Shown here: positions 1-10,337 of the stretch, in pieces
Layout: every line of letters starts with the position of its first letter
Position numbering within the stretch: position 1 is the first letter of the stretch
Origin: Pictodentalium vernedei
Taxonomy: Eukaryota; Mollusca; Scaphopoda; Dentaliida; Dentaliidae
Length of the DNA: 64,000 bases
Direction of reading: 5' to 3'
Assembly: GCA_031216915.1 (NCBI GenBank)
Contig: CM062297.1
Span: forward strand, 175,264,356 to 175,328,355
Notes under the pieces: generated by a model
The model's input: only the letters and a program-made list of their open reading frames with translations
Database searches by the model: none
Told to the model about the DNA's origin: nothing
Program-made: the position numbers and the translations under genes

Positions 1-262
1 TGTCGAAAAATACTCAATACATCCCAATTATGTGGAATAATGCACACGTACGTTCTTTCAGTAACTATTAAATAGTTTGAACGTCCACGTAATCGGTAAA
101 GCGGATTTTTATTTGAGCGGCAATGACTAGTTTGTTTTGTGTTTTTTTTGTTGTGGAAATCCTGCACGTTGAAATTCTGAACTTTTTCTGTATGTAACCA
201 ATGGGTGCTCCAGTATTTCAGTTGCATAGAGATCAGTGAACCGCCGTGTTTGTTTTTTTCAG
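1..262 (+). other. Host intron, 3' end
   Basis: Non-coding sequence ending in a pyrimidine-rich stretch and AG at 261-262, which is the 3' splice site of the first transporter exon in the window. No other feature was recognised in it. Confidence 0.6.
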
Positions 263-417
263 ATTTGGAAGAAGATTATCACTATTGTTGAGCCTAGCAA
301 CGACTCTAGTCAGCAGTCTGGTCGTACCGTGGACTCCAAGTTTCCCAGCGTTCATGGTTCTTCGGCTTTTTATTGGGGCTGGAAGCACTGGACTGTACAT
401 CAACATTTTCGTGTTGA
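263..417 (+). CDS. SLC22-like organic ion transporter, exon A (TM2-TM4 region)
   Basis: This is an internal exon of a major-facilitator transporter of the SLC22 (organic cation/anion/carnitine) type, an integral plasma-membrane protein. It starts after a TTTTTTTCAG acceptor and ends before a perfect GTAAGT donor. The open frame reads FGRRLSLLLSLATTL at the start, the FGRR of the conserved MFS loop between TM2 and TM3. It is followed by two hydrophobic segments and RLFIGAGSTGLY, matching the TM4 region of SLC22 proteins. The exon begins with the last base of a codon and ends with the first base of one. That phase fits the next exon at 27472 exactly. The 27-kb intron in between contains element 1. 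Family membership rests on motif order across all five exons; the substrate cannot be told. Confidence 0.85.
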
Positions 418-1232
418 GTAAGTTTTGATGTGTACTAAACTTTCCAAGTGAGAGTTTTTTATGATGGATTCCTAAAGTACAGTCGCCGTGGACTGGGCAT
501 AATCCAATAATGGAAATATTGCCCCCTCCCTCGTAGAAAGTGTCCAGTCCACGGCGGCTGTACTGTAGCATCATTAATTTAGTGGACTAAAAACGTATTA
601 AAATGCTTAGTTCAATACAATGTTTATGCTGTCGGATGCCAATGATGCCAAATGCAGTAAACAAAATCGTTTGGTACCACAAATACTGTTTTTGGCATCG
701 AAAATATACTTTTGATAGATACCAAAGGATGAATTAACTGAATTAACAATTTATCCATTTAATCTGATTCATATCAAAACATTTCATTGTTATTTACTCA
801 TTTTTATCTTGCTTAATCATTTTGTAAGCCTTCTGGAAGATAATAAATTAGTTGCTGCCTGTTTATTGGGAATGAATAAAGAAAGTGAGTAAATAATAAT
901 TTAATCATTTGCCCCGCCTCTGCGTTTGATTGGTTGAAACCGTACAGCGTGAAAGTCGTCAAAATCATATAAACCAAATCACTAATGATTTGGAATGTCT
1001 CCACATTCGCACATCCGGTCCAACTTTGAAGACTCTGGAAGCTCCGCCCACTCAATCCAATTGTCACCGTGAGAGCGTAACGGCAGACTGATAGATGGAT
1101 AACAAGCTTGTGAACAAAGATCAATGATCGATTTTTCATCGCCTCCAGTCAGCGAGAATATAATGATAATTTCTCGGGAACAAATGAATTTAATAAAATA
1201 TACCGAAGTGCGAGACGAATAAAAGATCATAC
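418..1232 (+). other. Host intron sequence left of element 1
   Basis: Begins with the GTAAGT donor of exon A. It carries one inverted repeat (478-562) and otherwise unremarkable AT-rich sequence. The stretch around 860-910 resembles a piece near 61520-61560 and is probably part of a dispersed repeat. No coding potential is recognised. Confidence 0.55.
478..562. repeat. Short fold-back (MITE-like) repeat
   Basis: An arm at 478-497 (reading TACAGTCGCCGTGGACTGGG) pairs with 543-562 with one or two mismatches and a 45-base loop. Related fragments with CGTGG and ACGACCA(G/C)TCC occur near 35160-35200 and 44800-44850, which suggests a dispersed fold-back family. Confidence 0.6.
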
Positions 1233-1238
1233 ATCCAA
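1233..1238. repeat. Target-site duplication, left of element 1
   Basis: ATCCAA here is repeated exactly at 24104-24109, directly outside the inverted termini. Six-base target duplications are the known signature of Maverick/Polinton integration. Confidence 0.9.
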
Positions 1239-1668
1239 AGTAGGTATAAGTGGCGGATTCTGTATCACTTTGTACATGTACTGTACAGGTACACGTACAT
1301 GTACGGTACATGCCATAGGGATTCAGTGTTAAATCGTGTACACGTGTACAAAAATGTCGTTTTTTTATGGTGATACAGAAACCGCAATTGTTTTGGTGCT
1401 CACAGATCGCACTTTTGACGTTCAAACACCCGTTGGCGAACGCGTAGATTCGACACGTCGCTCAAAAAGTGAAAAATGTACGAAATTGTTAATGTATATT
1501 TTCTTTAAAAAATTTTTTGACGTTCCCATCGCGGATCAGACCATATATCCATCGTTGGTGAACGCGAGCAAAAAACGTTTTGCGGATTCTGTATCAGCAT
1601 CAAAAAGCGATTTGCGGATTCTGTATCACCTACGTTCGCCAACGGGTGTTTGAACGTCAAAAGTGCGA
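1239..1668 (+). repeat. Element 1 left terminal inverted repeat
   Basis: Matches 23674-24103 in reverse complement over 430 bases with few differences. It begins AGTAGGTATAAG. It contains a run of GTAC palindromes (about 1271-1325) and four copies of a 15-bp motif, GCGGATTCTGTATCA: direct at 1253, 1582 and 1614, inverted at 1371-1385. Homology ends abruptly at 1668. The right end continues with further TIR-like sequence (23390-23673) whose left counterpart has mostly been lost. A remnant resembling the inner TIR of element 2 is visible near 1724-1775. Confidence 0.92.
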
Positions 1669-2574
1669 GACACTCATGTTTTGTTCCGGTGTGAATGAAG
1701 GTTTTCGTTTTAATGATGACATTGAAAAAACTTGAGTTTTAGAAAATTAGAACCGATGGAAAATCCTCTGTTCGCGTTTTGTAAATTTTAATTGAAACAG
1801 TTTGTAGAATTGTTTCATTCAAATAAAACAGTTCGTAGAATTGTTTCATTCAAATAAAAAATTCCACTATAAAACCTTTTTTTCCACTTAGATGAATTTT
1901 AAGAAATAAATTGTATTATAGACACTCATGTTTTGTTTCGGTGTGAATGAAAGGTTTTCGTTCAATAGAGTCGACTATATAAAAAAAAATCGAGTCCGAT
2001 AAAAATTGTATCATAATAGACACTCATGTTTTGTTCCGGTGTGAATGAAAGGTATTTTCGTTTTTAATAATAGACGATAAAAGCGTGTTTATTCTCAATC
2101 AGGTTTAAGAGGTAAATGAATTTTAATTTACTTGTTATAATGTTCGGAGATATGAATGAACCCTTTTAACGGATATAATAATTCTCAAACACATTAAATC
2201 AGAAACCGGTTTCTTATACGCTAAAACTTTCAAACTTTTTCAAGTTCTCCATTTAACAGATGTAATTATTCTGAAACACGTTAAATCAGAAACCAGTTTC
2301 TTATGCACTAAAACTTTCAAACTTTTCAAAGTTCTCTAGTTCGTCACTGAGTGAATAATCGGTGATGATTTTTAACGCGTTCGGGGGCAAAACGCATTTA
2401 TAGAGGTTTTATCATGTAAAATGTTTTTCCGCAACTGGTTTTAGTTATTATATTAAGACAGAAGATTTTTATTTACTTAAAACATAAAAATAATTATACA
2501 TTTAATTTTGAAAATAATAAATAACTCACGTTAGCATACTCAAAGGAATATTAATAATTTAAAAACGAAAGAAA
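1669..2574 (+). other. Element 1 leader region with repeats, no gene
   Basis: No coding sequence is recognised. It holds three copies of a ~45-base unit beginning GACACTCATGTTTTGTT (about 1668-1715, 1921-1965 and 2019-2065). It also has a doubled CAGTTCGTAGAATTGTTTC-type unit (1797-1860) and a doubled unit with AAATCAGAAACC(A/G)GTTTCTTA (2195-2335). The part from about 2370 to 2574 is conserved in element 2 (48260-48472), including GGTTTTAGTTAT followed by TATATTA and GACAGAAG. It is the probable promoter and 5' leader of the first gene. Confidence 0.6.
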
Positions 2575-3475
2575 ATGTTTTTACACATCACAGATTCTAA
2601 AAGTAGAGATCAACTTTTAAACGAATATGAACGTGCCAAGAAGATCATTCAATCGGCTGACAGAAGCAGACGTCTTGGAGAGATGGAATTGAGAGGCGAA
2701 GCCACAAAAATATTTAAAACCGTGACGGAGGTTCAGGAACGAAGCAAGAAGGAGATAGTTGAAGAATTGAGACCCAAAAAAGAGAGTTCTTTGAGAATGG
2801 GTTGCCCGGTAGTTTTACAAAACAGTATTCCTTTCAATCTACACCGGATTACGTTCCCATGAGAATCGAAACAGAAGTGAGCGAGAGCGACGATACAGAT
2901 TCGACTATCACCACTGATAGCGTCGCATCGTCCGAGGATGGTGGTAAGAGAGATCTGTTGTATGGAATTTATAAGGATTCTGACGGTAGACTTTTGTGGG
3001 CGACACAGAAGTGCGAGAGGATGATGATAATTTAATCGTTGGTTCGAATAGGTACGAATTAACTCCTGGACTGCGCAAATTGCTCCTTTTCGACAAGCCT
3101 GGAGATTACACGGAACAGGATTTCGACAATTACGGCGACATTCTGGTTGAGACCCACGCCATGAAGAGAAATAACGATGCCAGAGAAACTAGACCTAAAG
3201 CCAACAGAGGTTACAAGTGGACGAAAGTGGCGAAACCCATATGGGATATGAATAAGAAGTTCGTCGAGTCGGTGACTGGCAAAGGGGTGAAAAACACTTT
3301 TCTTCCGAGCGATTCTGACGCTCTGTCTCAGAGATTGAGTTTGTTGATGGCAAGTAGACGCGCTGGTAACACTGGATTAGATAATGAGATAGTCAGCACA
3401 TGCGATGAATTGTTGAGGCAGCAGGTTTTGAATAAACGTGATTACAAAAGACTGATGAACGAATTGAAGGATTGA
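2575..3475 (+). pseudogene. Maverick-associated coiled-coil protein of unknown function (element 1 copy)
   Basis: The homologous reading runs through three frames: 2575 to about 2800, 2802 to about 2990, and 2996-3475. At least two small indels, near 2800 and 2990, therefore break it. Element 2 (48473-49368) has the first 210 or so residues in one frame. The N-terminal ~70 residues are charged and predicted coiled coil (ITDSKSRDQLLNEYERAKK). An acidic Ser/Thr-rich linker follows, then a conserved domain with YGIY, NRYELTPGL, LLLFDKPGDYT and FDNYGDILV. The protein ends with a helical segment finishing LMNELKD. I recall similar C-terminal domains recurring in animal Maverick-like elements, but no function is assigned. 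It is first in a rightward cluster with the small protein at 3605 and the ATPase. Confidence 0.7.
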
Positions 3476-3604
3476 TATATAATAAGAGAGAAACAAACAA
3501 AAATATATAAAATAAAAAGAGTAAATTTTACACTACAAAATAATAAAAGTAATTTAAGCAACAAACGATTTACCAGTGAAAAAACAAAATATATATTATA
3601 AAAT

Positions 3605-3985
3605 ATGTTGGTGATAAAGAACAGGGGATACGTCAGAACTTACGTTCAAGGCGGTTCTGGCATCGTCGATTCTATAATGCGAGCGTTCACGAGCGATGCA
3701 GGTAGAAAACTCGCATCGACCGCGTTTGAGGTCGGTAAGAAGACGGCTTTGGATGCTGGTAAGAAAGCCGCTTCCGAAGCCAGTGGTAGGATAGCTTCTG
3801 TGGCTGGCAAGAGGGCAGCCGACGCGTTGATCGACAAGTTGATCAGTCCGCCGGCGAAGCGAGCTACGTTAGAGCGATCGCCGAAAAGTTGGAAAGATTT
3901 TAAGGATGCTGTGGTACCCATACAAGATTTGGCCAAAATGACGAGTGGATCTGGATTGAAGAGAACTCGCGACGGTGTAATATAA
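3605..3985 (+). CDS. Small Ala/Lys-rich basic protein, putative virion component
   Basis: A 126-residue intact ORF, one of the few unbroken genes in element 1. It begins MLVIKNRGYVRTYVQGGSG. An alanine/lysine-rich amphipathic stretch follows (residues ~30-85, with repeated GKK and AGK), then a basic tail ending KRTRDGVI. The element 2 copy (49515) differs at only about five of the first 97 residues, so it has been under constraint until recently. VQGGS near residue 15 resembles the XXGG-X site cleaved by adenovirus-type proteases, and the element encodes such a protease. Size, charge and position beside the packaging ATPase suggest a core or membrane-active virion protein. This is an inference; no family was recognised. 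Confidence 0.7.
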   Translation: MLVIKNRGYVRTYVQGGSGIVDSIMRAFTSDAGRKLASTAFEVGKKTALDAGKKAASEASGRIASVAGKRAADALIDKLISPPAKRATLERSPKSWKDFKDAVVPIQDLAKMTSGSGLKRTRDGVI

Positions 3986-4073
3986 ATAAATAATAATATT
4001 TATAAAACTGAGTTTGAAAAAAATATAAAAATTGTGTTTGAAAAAATCTAAAATAACAAAAAAATAAACAAAG

Positions 4074-4830
4074 ATGAACATCAAAGATATGTCTTAAACG
4101 ACGCCGCGACCAAGAGGTCGAATAACGAGTTCTTTCCCAAAAGCATAAGAGGCTTGATAGTGGGAAAATCGAATTGTGGAAAGACCAATCTGTTGATGAA
4201 TCTGTTGTCGCGACCCAACTGGCTGGATTACGACAGATTGTTCGTGTTTGGCAAGAGCTTGTTTCAACCCGAATACAGATTGCTTCGAGAGTGCATGGAT
4301 CGTAGATTGCCCAAGGACGTCATAGCCAGAATCTTTGACACTAGGGAGGAATTCGACAAAAGTGAAGCTTCTCTTTCGACCATTTTGGACGGTGCGGCGA
4401 TGGAACTGATGAAGAGAAATGCGTCGAGTGTCGATTTTATGAGAACGCTAGCGACGTTCCGGATCCTAGAGAATTGAAATCGGAAGATAAGAATCTCATG
4501 ATTTTCGATGATCTGGTTTTGGAGAGAAAGAACCGATGCGAATCGTATTACGTTAGGGGTCGTCACAACAACGTGGACTGTTTCTACCTGTCGCAGAATT
4601 ATTTTCGATTGCCCAGACAGACGATAAGGGAGAACGCTAATTTACTGTGTCTCTTTCGCCAGGATCTCAAGAATCTCAATCACATCTACAGTGATCACGT
4701 CGCAAACGACATGAGCGCGGCGGAATTCAGGAGATTCTGCAAGAGGGTTTGGGATGGAGGACTTTACAATTTCGTCGTGATCGATTTGACTAGCGAATTT
4801 AATCGCGGAAAATATCGGTGCGGATTCTAA
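4074..4830 (+). pseudogene. A32/FtsK-type genome-packaging ATPase (element 1 copy)
   Basis: This would pump viral DNA into capsids. It shows a Walker A motif (GKSNCGKTNLL, near codon 30), Walker B (KNLMIFDDL) and a C-terminal block RENANLLCLFRQD with the arginine expected near the active site. It is broken by a TAA shortly after the start: element 2 has TGG there, and this copy has lost one base. A second indel around 4420-4470 shifts MKRNASS out of frame with KSEDKNLMIFDD. The length of about 250 residues is normal for Maverick ATPases. The start is the ATG at 4074, which gives MNIKDMS as in element 2. The C-terminal third, missing from element 2, is present here. Confidence 0.88.
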
Positions 4831-4909
4831 GAAGTTTTATGTTTCTGATGATAATAAGACAGAGAGAGAAAATAAAATTAGAAAATAATAGATCATTAAA
4901 TAATTTATT

Positions 4910-4920
4910 TTTGAAAAAAT
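4910..4920. repeat. LINE target-site duplication (left copy)
   Basis: TTTGAAAAAAT here is repeated at 11085-11095, exactly outside the nested LINE. An 11-base duplication is normal for target-primed reverse transcription. Confidence 0.85.
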
Positions 4921-5219
4921 TTATTATTTATTTATTTATTGTTGCTTAACGCCACATCAGCAGCTAAGGCTATATCGTGGCGAGAAAACTACATAGACAA
5001 CAAGTGTGAAGTATGAATTAAAATTAATTGAATAAAATATGAAATAATCACAACAAAACATAAATCAAGAGCAGTCGAAACAACTAAGATTATAAAAAAA
5101 CAGAATACTTATAAAATCAACCTGTTGACATTTAGACTTGTGTTGAGTCTACATTAAAAGAATAAAAACAATTTTAAAATTTATTAAAAAGGTTGATTTC
5201 TTTCCAAAATGAGATTATT

Positions 5220-8200
5220 TTATGCTGTATGGTAAAATAAATCGCGTAAAGATTGAACTGTAAAATATTGCCCTTTAACAAGATTAAAATCAGAACAATT
5301 TAAGAGAATGTGCTCCACTGACAACACCTGCTGACATGGAACACATTCTGGTCGCATATTACCCTCTAACAGAAAGGAATGTGTAAGTCGTGTGTGACAA
5401 ATATGGCACCGTGTCAAAATAACATGATCTTTTCTACAAAGGTTACTGGATGGGTAGTGATCAAATATGTTTAGTCGGAAGCGATGGAGCTTGTTATTTG
5501 TCGCCCATCCCATTCCGCCTGCCACAGAGATTTGATGTAGTTACTGATATGTGGTTTAAAATCACTGAAAGGGATGTTAAAATCAGTGAGAGGCTTGGTT
5601 AAAGCCTGTTTTGCTGCACTGTCTGCTTTGGTGTTACCAGCGATACACGATATCACATTGGTCAGACATGAGAGTTGTTAACTTTTCACGAAGTTCCAAA
5701 ATGAGAGGGTTCTTCAACCTGGGGTTGAGTAAAGCAAGTAATGTGGAAAGAGAGTCGGAGAAAATAATTGACTTCCTTTCCTGTACATTCTCGATGTGTT
5801 CAAGTGCGAGTTGTATAGCTTTAACCTCAGCTGTGAAAATAGAACTCTGATTCGGTATTCTGATTGAGGTAATATGGTCACCAGTAACAGCAGCTGATGA
5901 TACTTTGTCACCATCTTTAGATCCATCTGTATAGATCCTTGTATATGTACTAAACCTGGACTTCATTTCGGCATATTTTTGTTTAAGTTGCAAAGAATTT
6001 GTATCAGATTTTTTGGTAGAAGCAAGGTCTAAAATAACTGTAGGTTTTTTAAGATGCCAAGGAGGAATATGTGATTTACGGTTTTCTTTTATAGAATTAG
6101 AATCAATTTTGGCAGACTCCATGTGGGGTTTAATTCTAATTCCCAATGGAGGAATATGTTTCTGGTGGCGATTAAAAAATTCAACATTTTGAGGTTCTGA
6201 AACACAATTAAAAGCAGGATTTGATTTATTAGCTAAAAGTTTAGTTACATATTGGAGAGATAGTTTAATTCGACGCTTCTCAAGAGAAGGCTCCTCTGCT
6301 TCAACAAGCATTGAATCTACCGGTGAAGTTCTAAAAGCACCAAGGCTGATTCTAATGCCACTATTATGAATGGCATTAAGAGGTTTGAGATATGACTTTC
6401 TTGCAGAACTGTAAACCACGCAGCCATAATCTAATTTTGATCTGACAAGTGATCTATACAGATGAAGTAAAGTTTTTTGGTCAGCTCCCCAATCAGTGCT
6501 ACCAACTACCTTCAAGAGGTTCAGTACCCTTTTACACTTAACTTTTAGTTGTTTTATGTGGGAAGTGAAATTCAGTTTGTTGTCAAACAACAAACCTAAG
6601 AATTTCACTTCCTTAACAACTTTAATAGGACTACCATCAATTTTTAACTCCGGATCGAGGTGATATTTCCGAAGCTTACAAAAATGAACACAATTTGTTT
6701 TCATCTTTGAAAATTTAAACCCGTTTTCTGTGGCCCATTTTTGAATTCTGTTTAAACACAGCTGAAGTTTGCGCTCTATGGCATTCATTTTCTTGCTGCT
6801 GTAGCAGATTAAAAAATCATCTACATACAACGAAGAATCTACCATATTCTCAATTGTTTCGACAATACTATTAATTTTTACTGAAAAAAAGGGTAACAGA
6901 TAAGATACTACCCTGAGGAACCCCCAATTCCTGCTCGTGCAAATTGGATAACGTTGATCCAACACGAACCTGAAATTGGCGGTCCCTTAAAAAATCCTAA
7001 ATAAAAAGAGGCATTCGCCCTCTCAACCCCATGTTAAAAAGATCCTTTAAAATCCCATACGTACACGTTGTGTCATATGCCTTTTCCAGGTCAAAGAAGA
7101 TGGCGACCACATGTTCTTTTCTGGCGAAGGCATTTCTGATAAACGTTTCAAGTCTGAACAAATGATCCACAGTACTTCTCTGGCCCCTGAAACTACATTG
7201 AACATCCGCAAGCAGATTGTTCGATTCCAGACACCAGACAAGTCGGTCACTGATCATCCTCTCCATGGTTTTGCACAGTCAACTGGTTAAGGCAATAGGC
7301 CTGTAATTGCTTGGGTTGCTGTGATCTTTATCAGGCTTAGGAATTACTATTGGTTTGCGCCAAGATGGTGGGAACTGGCCCGTCATCCAAATGTCATTAA
7401 AAATAGATAGTAAGAGCTTTAGAGATGATTGCGGCAGATGTTTTAAAATTTGATAATGTATTTCATCGGGCCAAGAGGCGGTATCCTTTGCTCTATACAA
7501 AGAGTTGTTTAACTCTTCCATAGAAAAAGGTTCGTTGTAATCCTCTGAATTATTGGATGTAAATCTAAACTTTTGTTTTTCTTGTTTTTTTAATTTTCAG
7601 AAATTCAGGATTACAATTTTCAGACGACGAATGTTTTGAAAATGTAGAGGCCAATTTATTTGAAATTTCGTTTTTTGATGTGATTAGTGTGTTGTTATCT
7701 TTCAGATGTTGTACCGTTGATTTTGTGTCTTTTCCTTTAATTTTTCTTATCATTTTCCAAATTTTGTTGATGGGGGTGTTTTGGTTAAGCTTTGAAACAT
7801 GAGTTTCCCAAGAACTTTTCTTTTTTTGTTTTATTAGTCGACTTGTTTTTGCCCGATTTATACGTAATTTATCTAAATTATTTGTGGATGGTGACTTGTT
7901 GAATTCCCGTTCCGTTTTCTTCCGATCCTTTATAGCCTGTTTACATTCGTTATTAAACCATGGTTTGGTTAAACGTTTTGGATTTGTCGAGGTTTTAGGA
8001 ATGACTTGGCTTGCAATGTCAAGTAACTGTGTTGTAAAATGTTCAATCTGGTCAGTACTTTCACTAAAGTTCTCCAGAGTGAGGCGTTCAGAACAGAGCA
8101 AGATGAAGGCCTCCCAGTCAGCCTTTTTAAAGCTCCACTGGGGCACCCTCAGATCGTCTGCCGGAATTACACTCTCCAACACGACCGGAAAGTGGTCACT

Positions 8201-8845
8201 CCCGCACAAGTCACCTTCCACCTTCCAAGAATAATCAAGAAAGAGGGAAGGGCTTGCAACTGAAAGATCAATTGAAGTGTAAGAACCAGATGCGGGGTGC
8301 AGATAAGTATCTGACCCATCATTGAACAAGCACAAGTCATATTTTGTAATAAACTCTTCTACACTTTTCCCTTTGACATCTTCTTGACTGCAGGAATTAC
8401 CCCAAAGGGGGTTATGAGAATTAAAATCACCCAACAAAATGTATGGGGTTGGGAGCTGTTGGACGAGTTGCTCAAGATCATTGAGATGTAGTGCTTTACT
8501 GGGTGAAACGTAAATCGAACAAAGTGTGACTGTTTTGTCTAAAGTTAGGCGTACCGCCACAGCCTGTAAATTTGTATTCAAAGGTACAGATCTGTGAATG
8601 ATATCGTCTCTAACTAAAACAGATGTTCCACGAATGTGAAGGTCTGTATCATCAGCCCAGGCATTATACGAAGTTTAATGCCTAAATGCTGAATTATCTT
8701 GAGCCTCGGGTTTCTTTAAAAGAGTTTCCTGCAGGCAAAAAGCAGCAGGTTTATATTTTTGGCTGAGAAGACCAAGTTCATTAAAATTGGCTCTAAAACC
8801 TCGACAATTCCACTGTATTGTGTTATTTTTGTTTGTATTAGCCAT
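5220..8845 (-). pseudogene. LINE ORF2: endonuclease-reverse transcriptase-RNase H, broken
   Basis: It reads leftwards from an ATG at 8845, eight bases upstream of the ORF1 stop, so the two ORFs overlap slightly. In order: an apurinic endonuclease domain (TIQWNCRGFRANF, LLGDFNSHNPLWG, SDHFPVVL) and a reverse transcriptase (SNYRPIALTS, FDLEKAYDT, GVPQGSI, and YVDDFL as the catalytic motif). A thumb region and an RNase H domain (YTDGSKDGDKVSSAA, IIFSDSLS, GNTKADSAA) follow, then a Cys/His tail (CHICHTRLTHSFLL). In-frame stops are seen at about 8682 (TAA), 7280 (TGA in CALTS-type context) and 6998 (TAG). Frameshifts fall near 7570, 6890 and 5640. The copy is dead but recent enough to align along its whole length. 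Confidence 0.9.
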
Positions 8846-8852
8846 ATTTGGT

Positions 8853-10337
8853 TTACGACTGAGAGGGTGGACGTATTGGAGAAATAGACCCAGTTGTTTT
8901 CTTGGGTGATTTCTTCCTCGGCGACTTATTCTGAGAGGAGTTGGGGCGTAGTTGCCAGAATGTTTCTTCAATACACTCACCGACTTCCATCTCTTCTAAT
9001 CCCTCAAACCTGTTACAGGTAACAGGATCTTGTAAAATTGCTGGCGTTCTTTCAGATAATTGCTTTTGTCTATCTTGTTTCTTTCTCTGACTCTGACTCA
9101 GATTTGATTGTTGAGATCTTTGTTCTTGCTGTGCTTTAGGGTGTGGTTTGTTTTGATCATTTTTCTTATTAGTTGTAGATTTTTGTTCGAATTTCTTTTC
9201 AGGTTTAGATGTATCTTTTCTCTGAGTGTGATCTGTTTTGTCTTTCAGTGGTTCTGTAGTATACTGTTGTGTTTGAGTTGACTTTGGTTCAGTTTCTGTG
9301 ATTTGCTCAATTGTAAACGCTTGAATTAAGGATGGAATTGTGTTGTTGTTAAGCCATGTCCATGGTGTTTGACATTCTATTGATTTGGTTTGTATCTGTT
9401 GTTTCAACGTTGTTGCATACGATGGTGATGAAAAATTCATTCCAGGCCTTGAAATTACTATCCCTTTGGCTTCTTTAAAAGAAATCTGTCTCTCACATTT
9501 GACTTTCTGAATTTCTTTCTCCCGTTTCCAGACAGGGCAATCCTTGGATGAAGCTACATGATAGCCCTGACAGTTACAGCACTTTGTGGTATTATTACAG
9601 GGCCCTTGGTGTTGTTGGCCGCATTTGAAACATATTTCCTGTCCTCGACAGTTATTTTGCCCGTGACCATACTTCTGACATTTGAAGCATCGGAGTGGAT
9701 TTGGAATATACAAGTCCACTCCAATGTTCATGTAACCTACTTTAATTGACTTTGGTGGTCGCGAAGAGCCAAAGGTTAAAATATATGTATTGGTTTTCAC
9801 TGTGTTACCATCCTTTTTAATTTCTATTAAAATATTCTGAGATTTGAGTTCTTCCTTTATTTCCAATACATCCATGCCAGAAAGTTCTCTAGTTCTCATT
9901 ACGCCTTTACTAGTGTTCAAAGTCTTATGTGGAAATGCCACAACTTTCATGTCTAAAATCTTATCAATTTTTAATAAATTTATTGCCTGAAATTCCGTCC
10001 TACATTCTACTAATAGCCCGCCCGATCTCAATTTTTTAACTTCCTTTACTGAGCCTGCAATTCCTTTTATAGTTTTCTCAATAGCAAATGGATTGACCGT
10101 TGATACATTTTTACCTTCTTCTTCCGCATAAATAATAATAAATTTTGGCCATTTCTTTTCAATGGTGGTGCTTTCTTGATCTGAGTCAGAGTCTGATAGA
10201 GTTAATTTCACTTCATTACCTCGTTTTTGTTTTTTGGTGGTATTTTTTCCATGTTTTAGTATTAATCGTTCATTGCTCCGGCTCCCACCCACCATGGAGT
10301 CCAACAAGGGGGAGTTACTGCTATGCAGTGAACCCAC
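8853..10337 (-). CDS. LINE ORF1: nucleic-acid-binding Gag-like protein
   Basis: An intact 494-residue ORF, the RNA-binding partner of ORF2. It has an N-terminal basic region and a central domain of about 170 residues. Three zinc knuckles follow near residues 215-265: CFKCQKYGHGQNNC, CFKCGQQHQGPC and CCNCQGYHVASSKDC. The tail is long, Gln/Lys/Ser-rich and disordered. Three CCHC knuckles in this spacing are typical of I/Jockey-type ORF1. It is unbroken while ORF2 is damaged. Confidence 0.88.
   Translation of the reverse strand: MGSLHSSNSPLLDSMVGGSRSNERLILKHGKNTTKKQKRGNEVKLTLSDSDSDQESTTIEKKWPKFIIIYAEEEGKNVSTVNPFAIEKTIKGIAGSVKEVKKLRSGGLLVECRTEFQAINLLKIDKILDMKVVAFPHKTLNTSKGVMRTRELSGMDVLEIKEELKSQNILIEIKKDGNTVKTNTYILTFGSSRPPKSIKVGYMNIGVDLYIPNPLRCFKCQKYGHGQNNCRGQEICFKCGQQHQGPCNNTTKCCNCQGYHVASSKDCPVWKREKEIQKVKCERQISFKEAKGIVISRPGMNFSSPSYATTLKQQIQTKSIECQTPWTWLNNNTIPSLIQAFTIEQITETEPKSTQTQQYTTEPLKDKTDHTQRKDTSKPEKKFEQKSTTNKKNDQNKPHPKAQQEQRSQQSNLSQSQRKKQDRQKQLSERTPAILQDPVTCNRFEGLEEMEVGECIEETFWQLRPNSSQNKSPRKKSPKKTTGSISPIRPPSQS

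Noticed and set aside
236-421. ORF of 61 codons overlapping exon A in another frame
   Set aside because: It is a shadow of the transporter exon; only the frame reading FGRRLSLLL matches the family and the splice phases.
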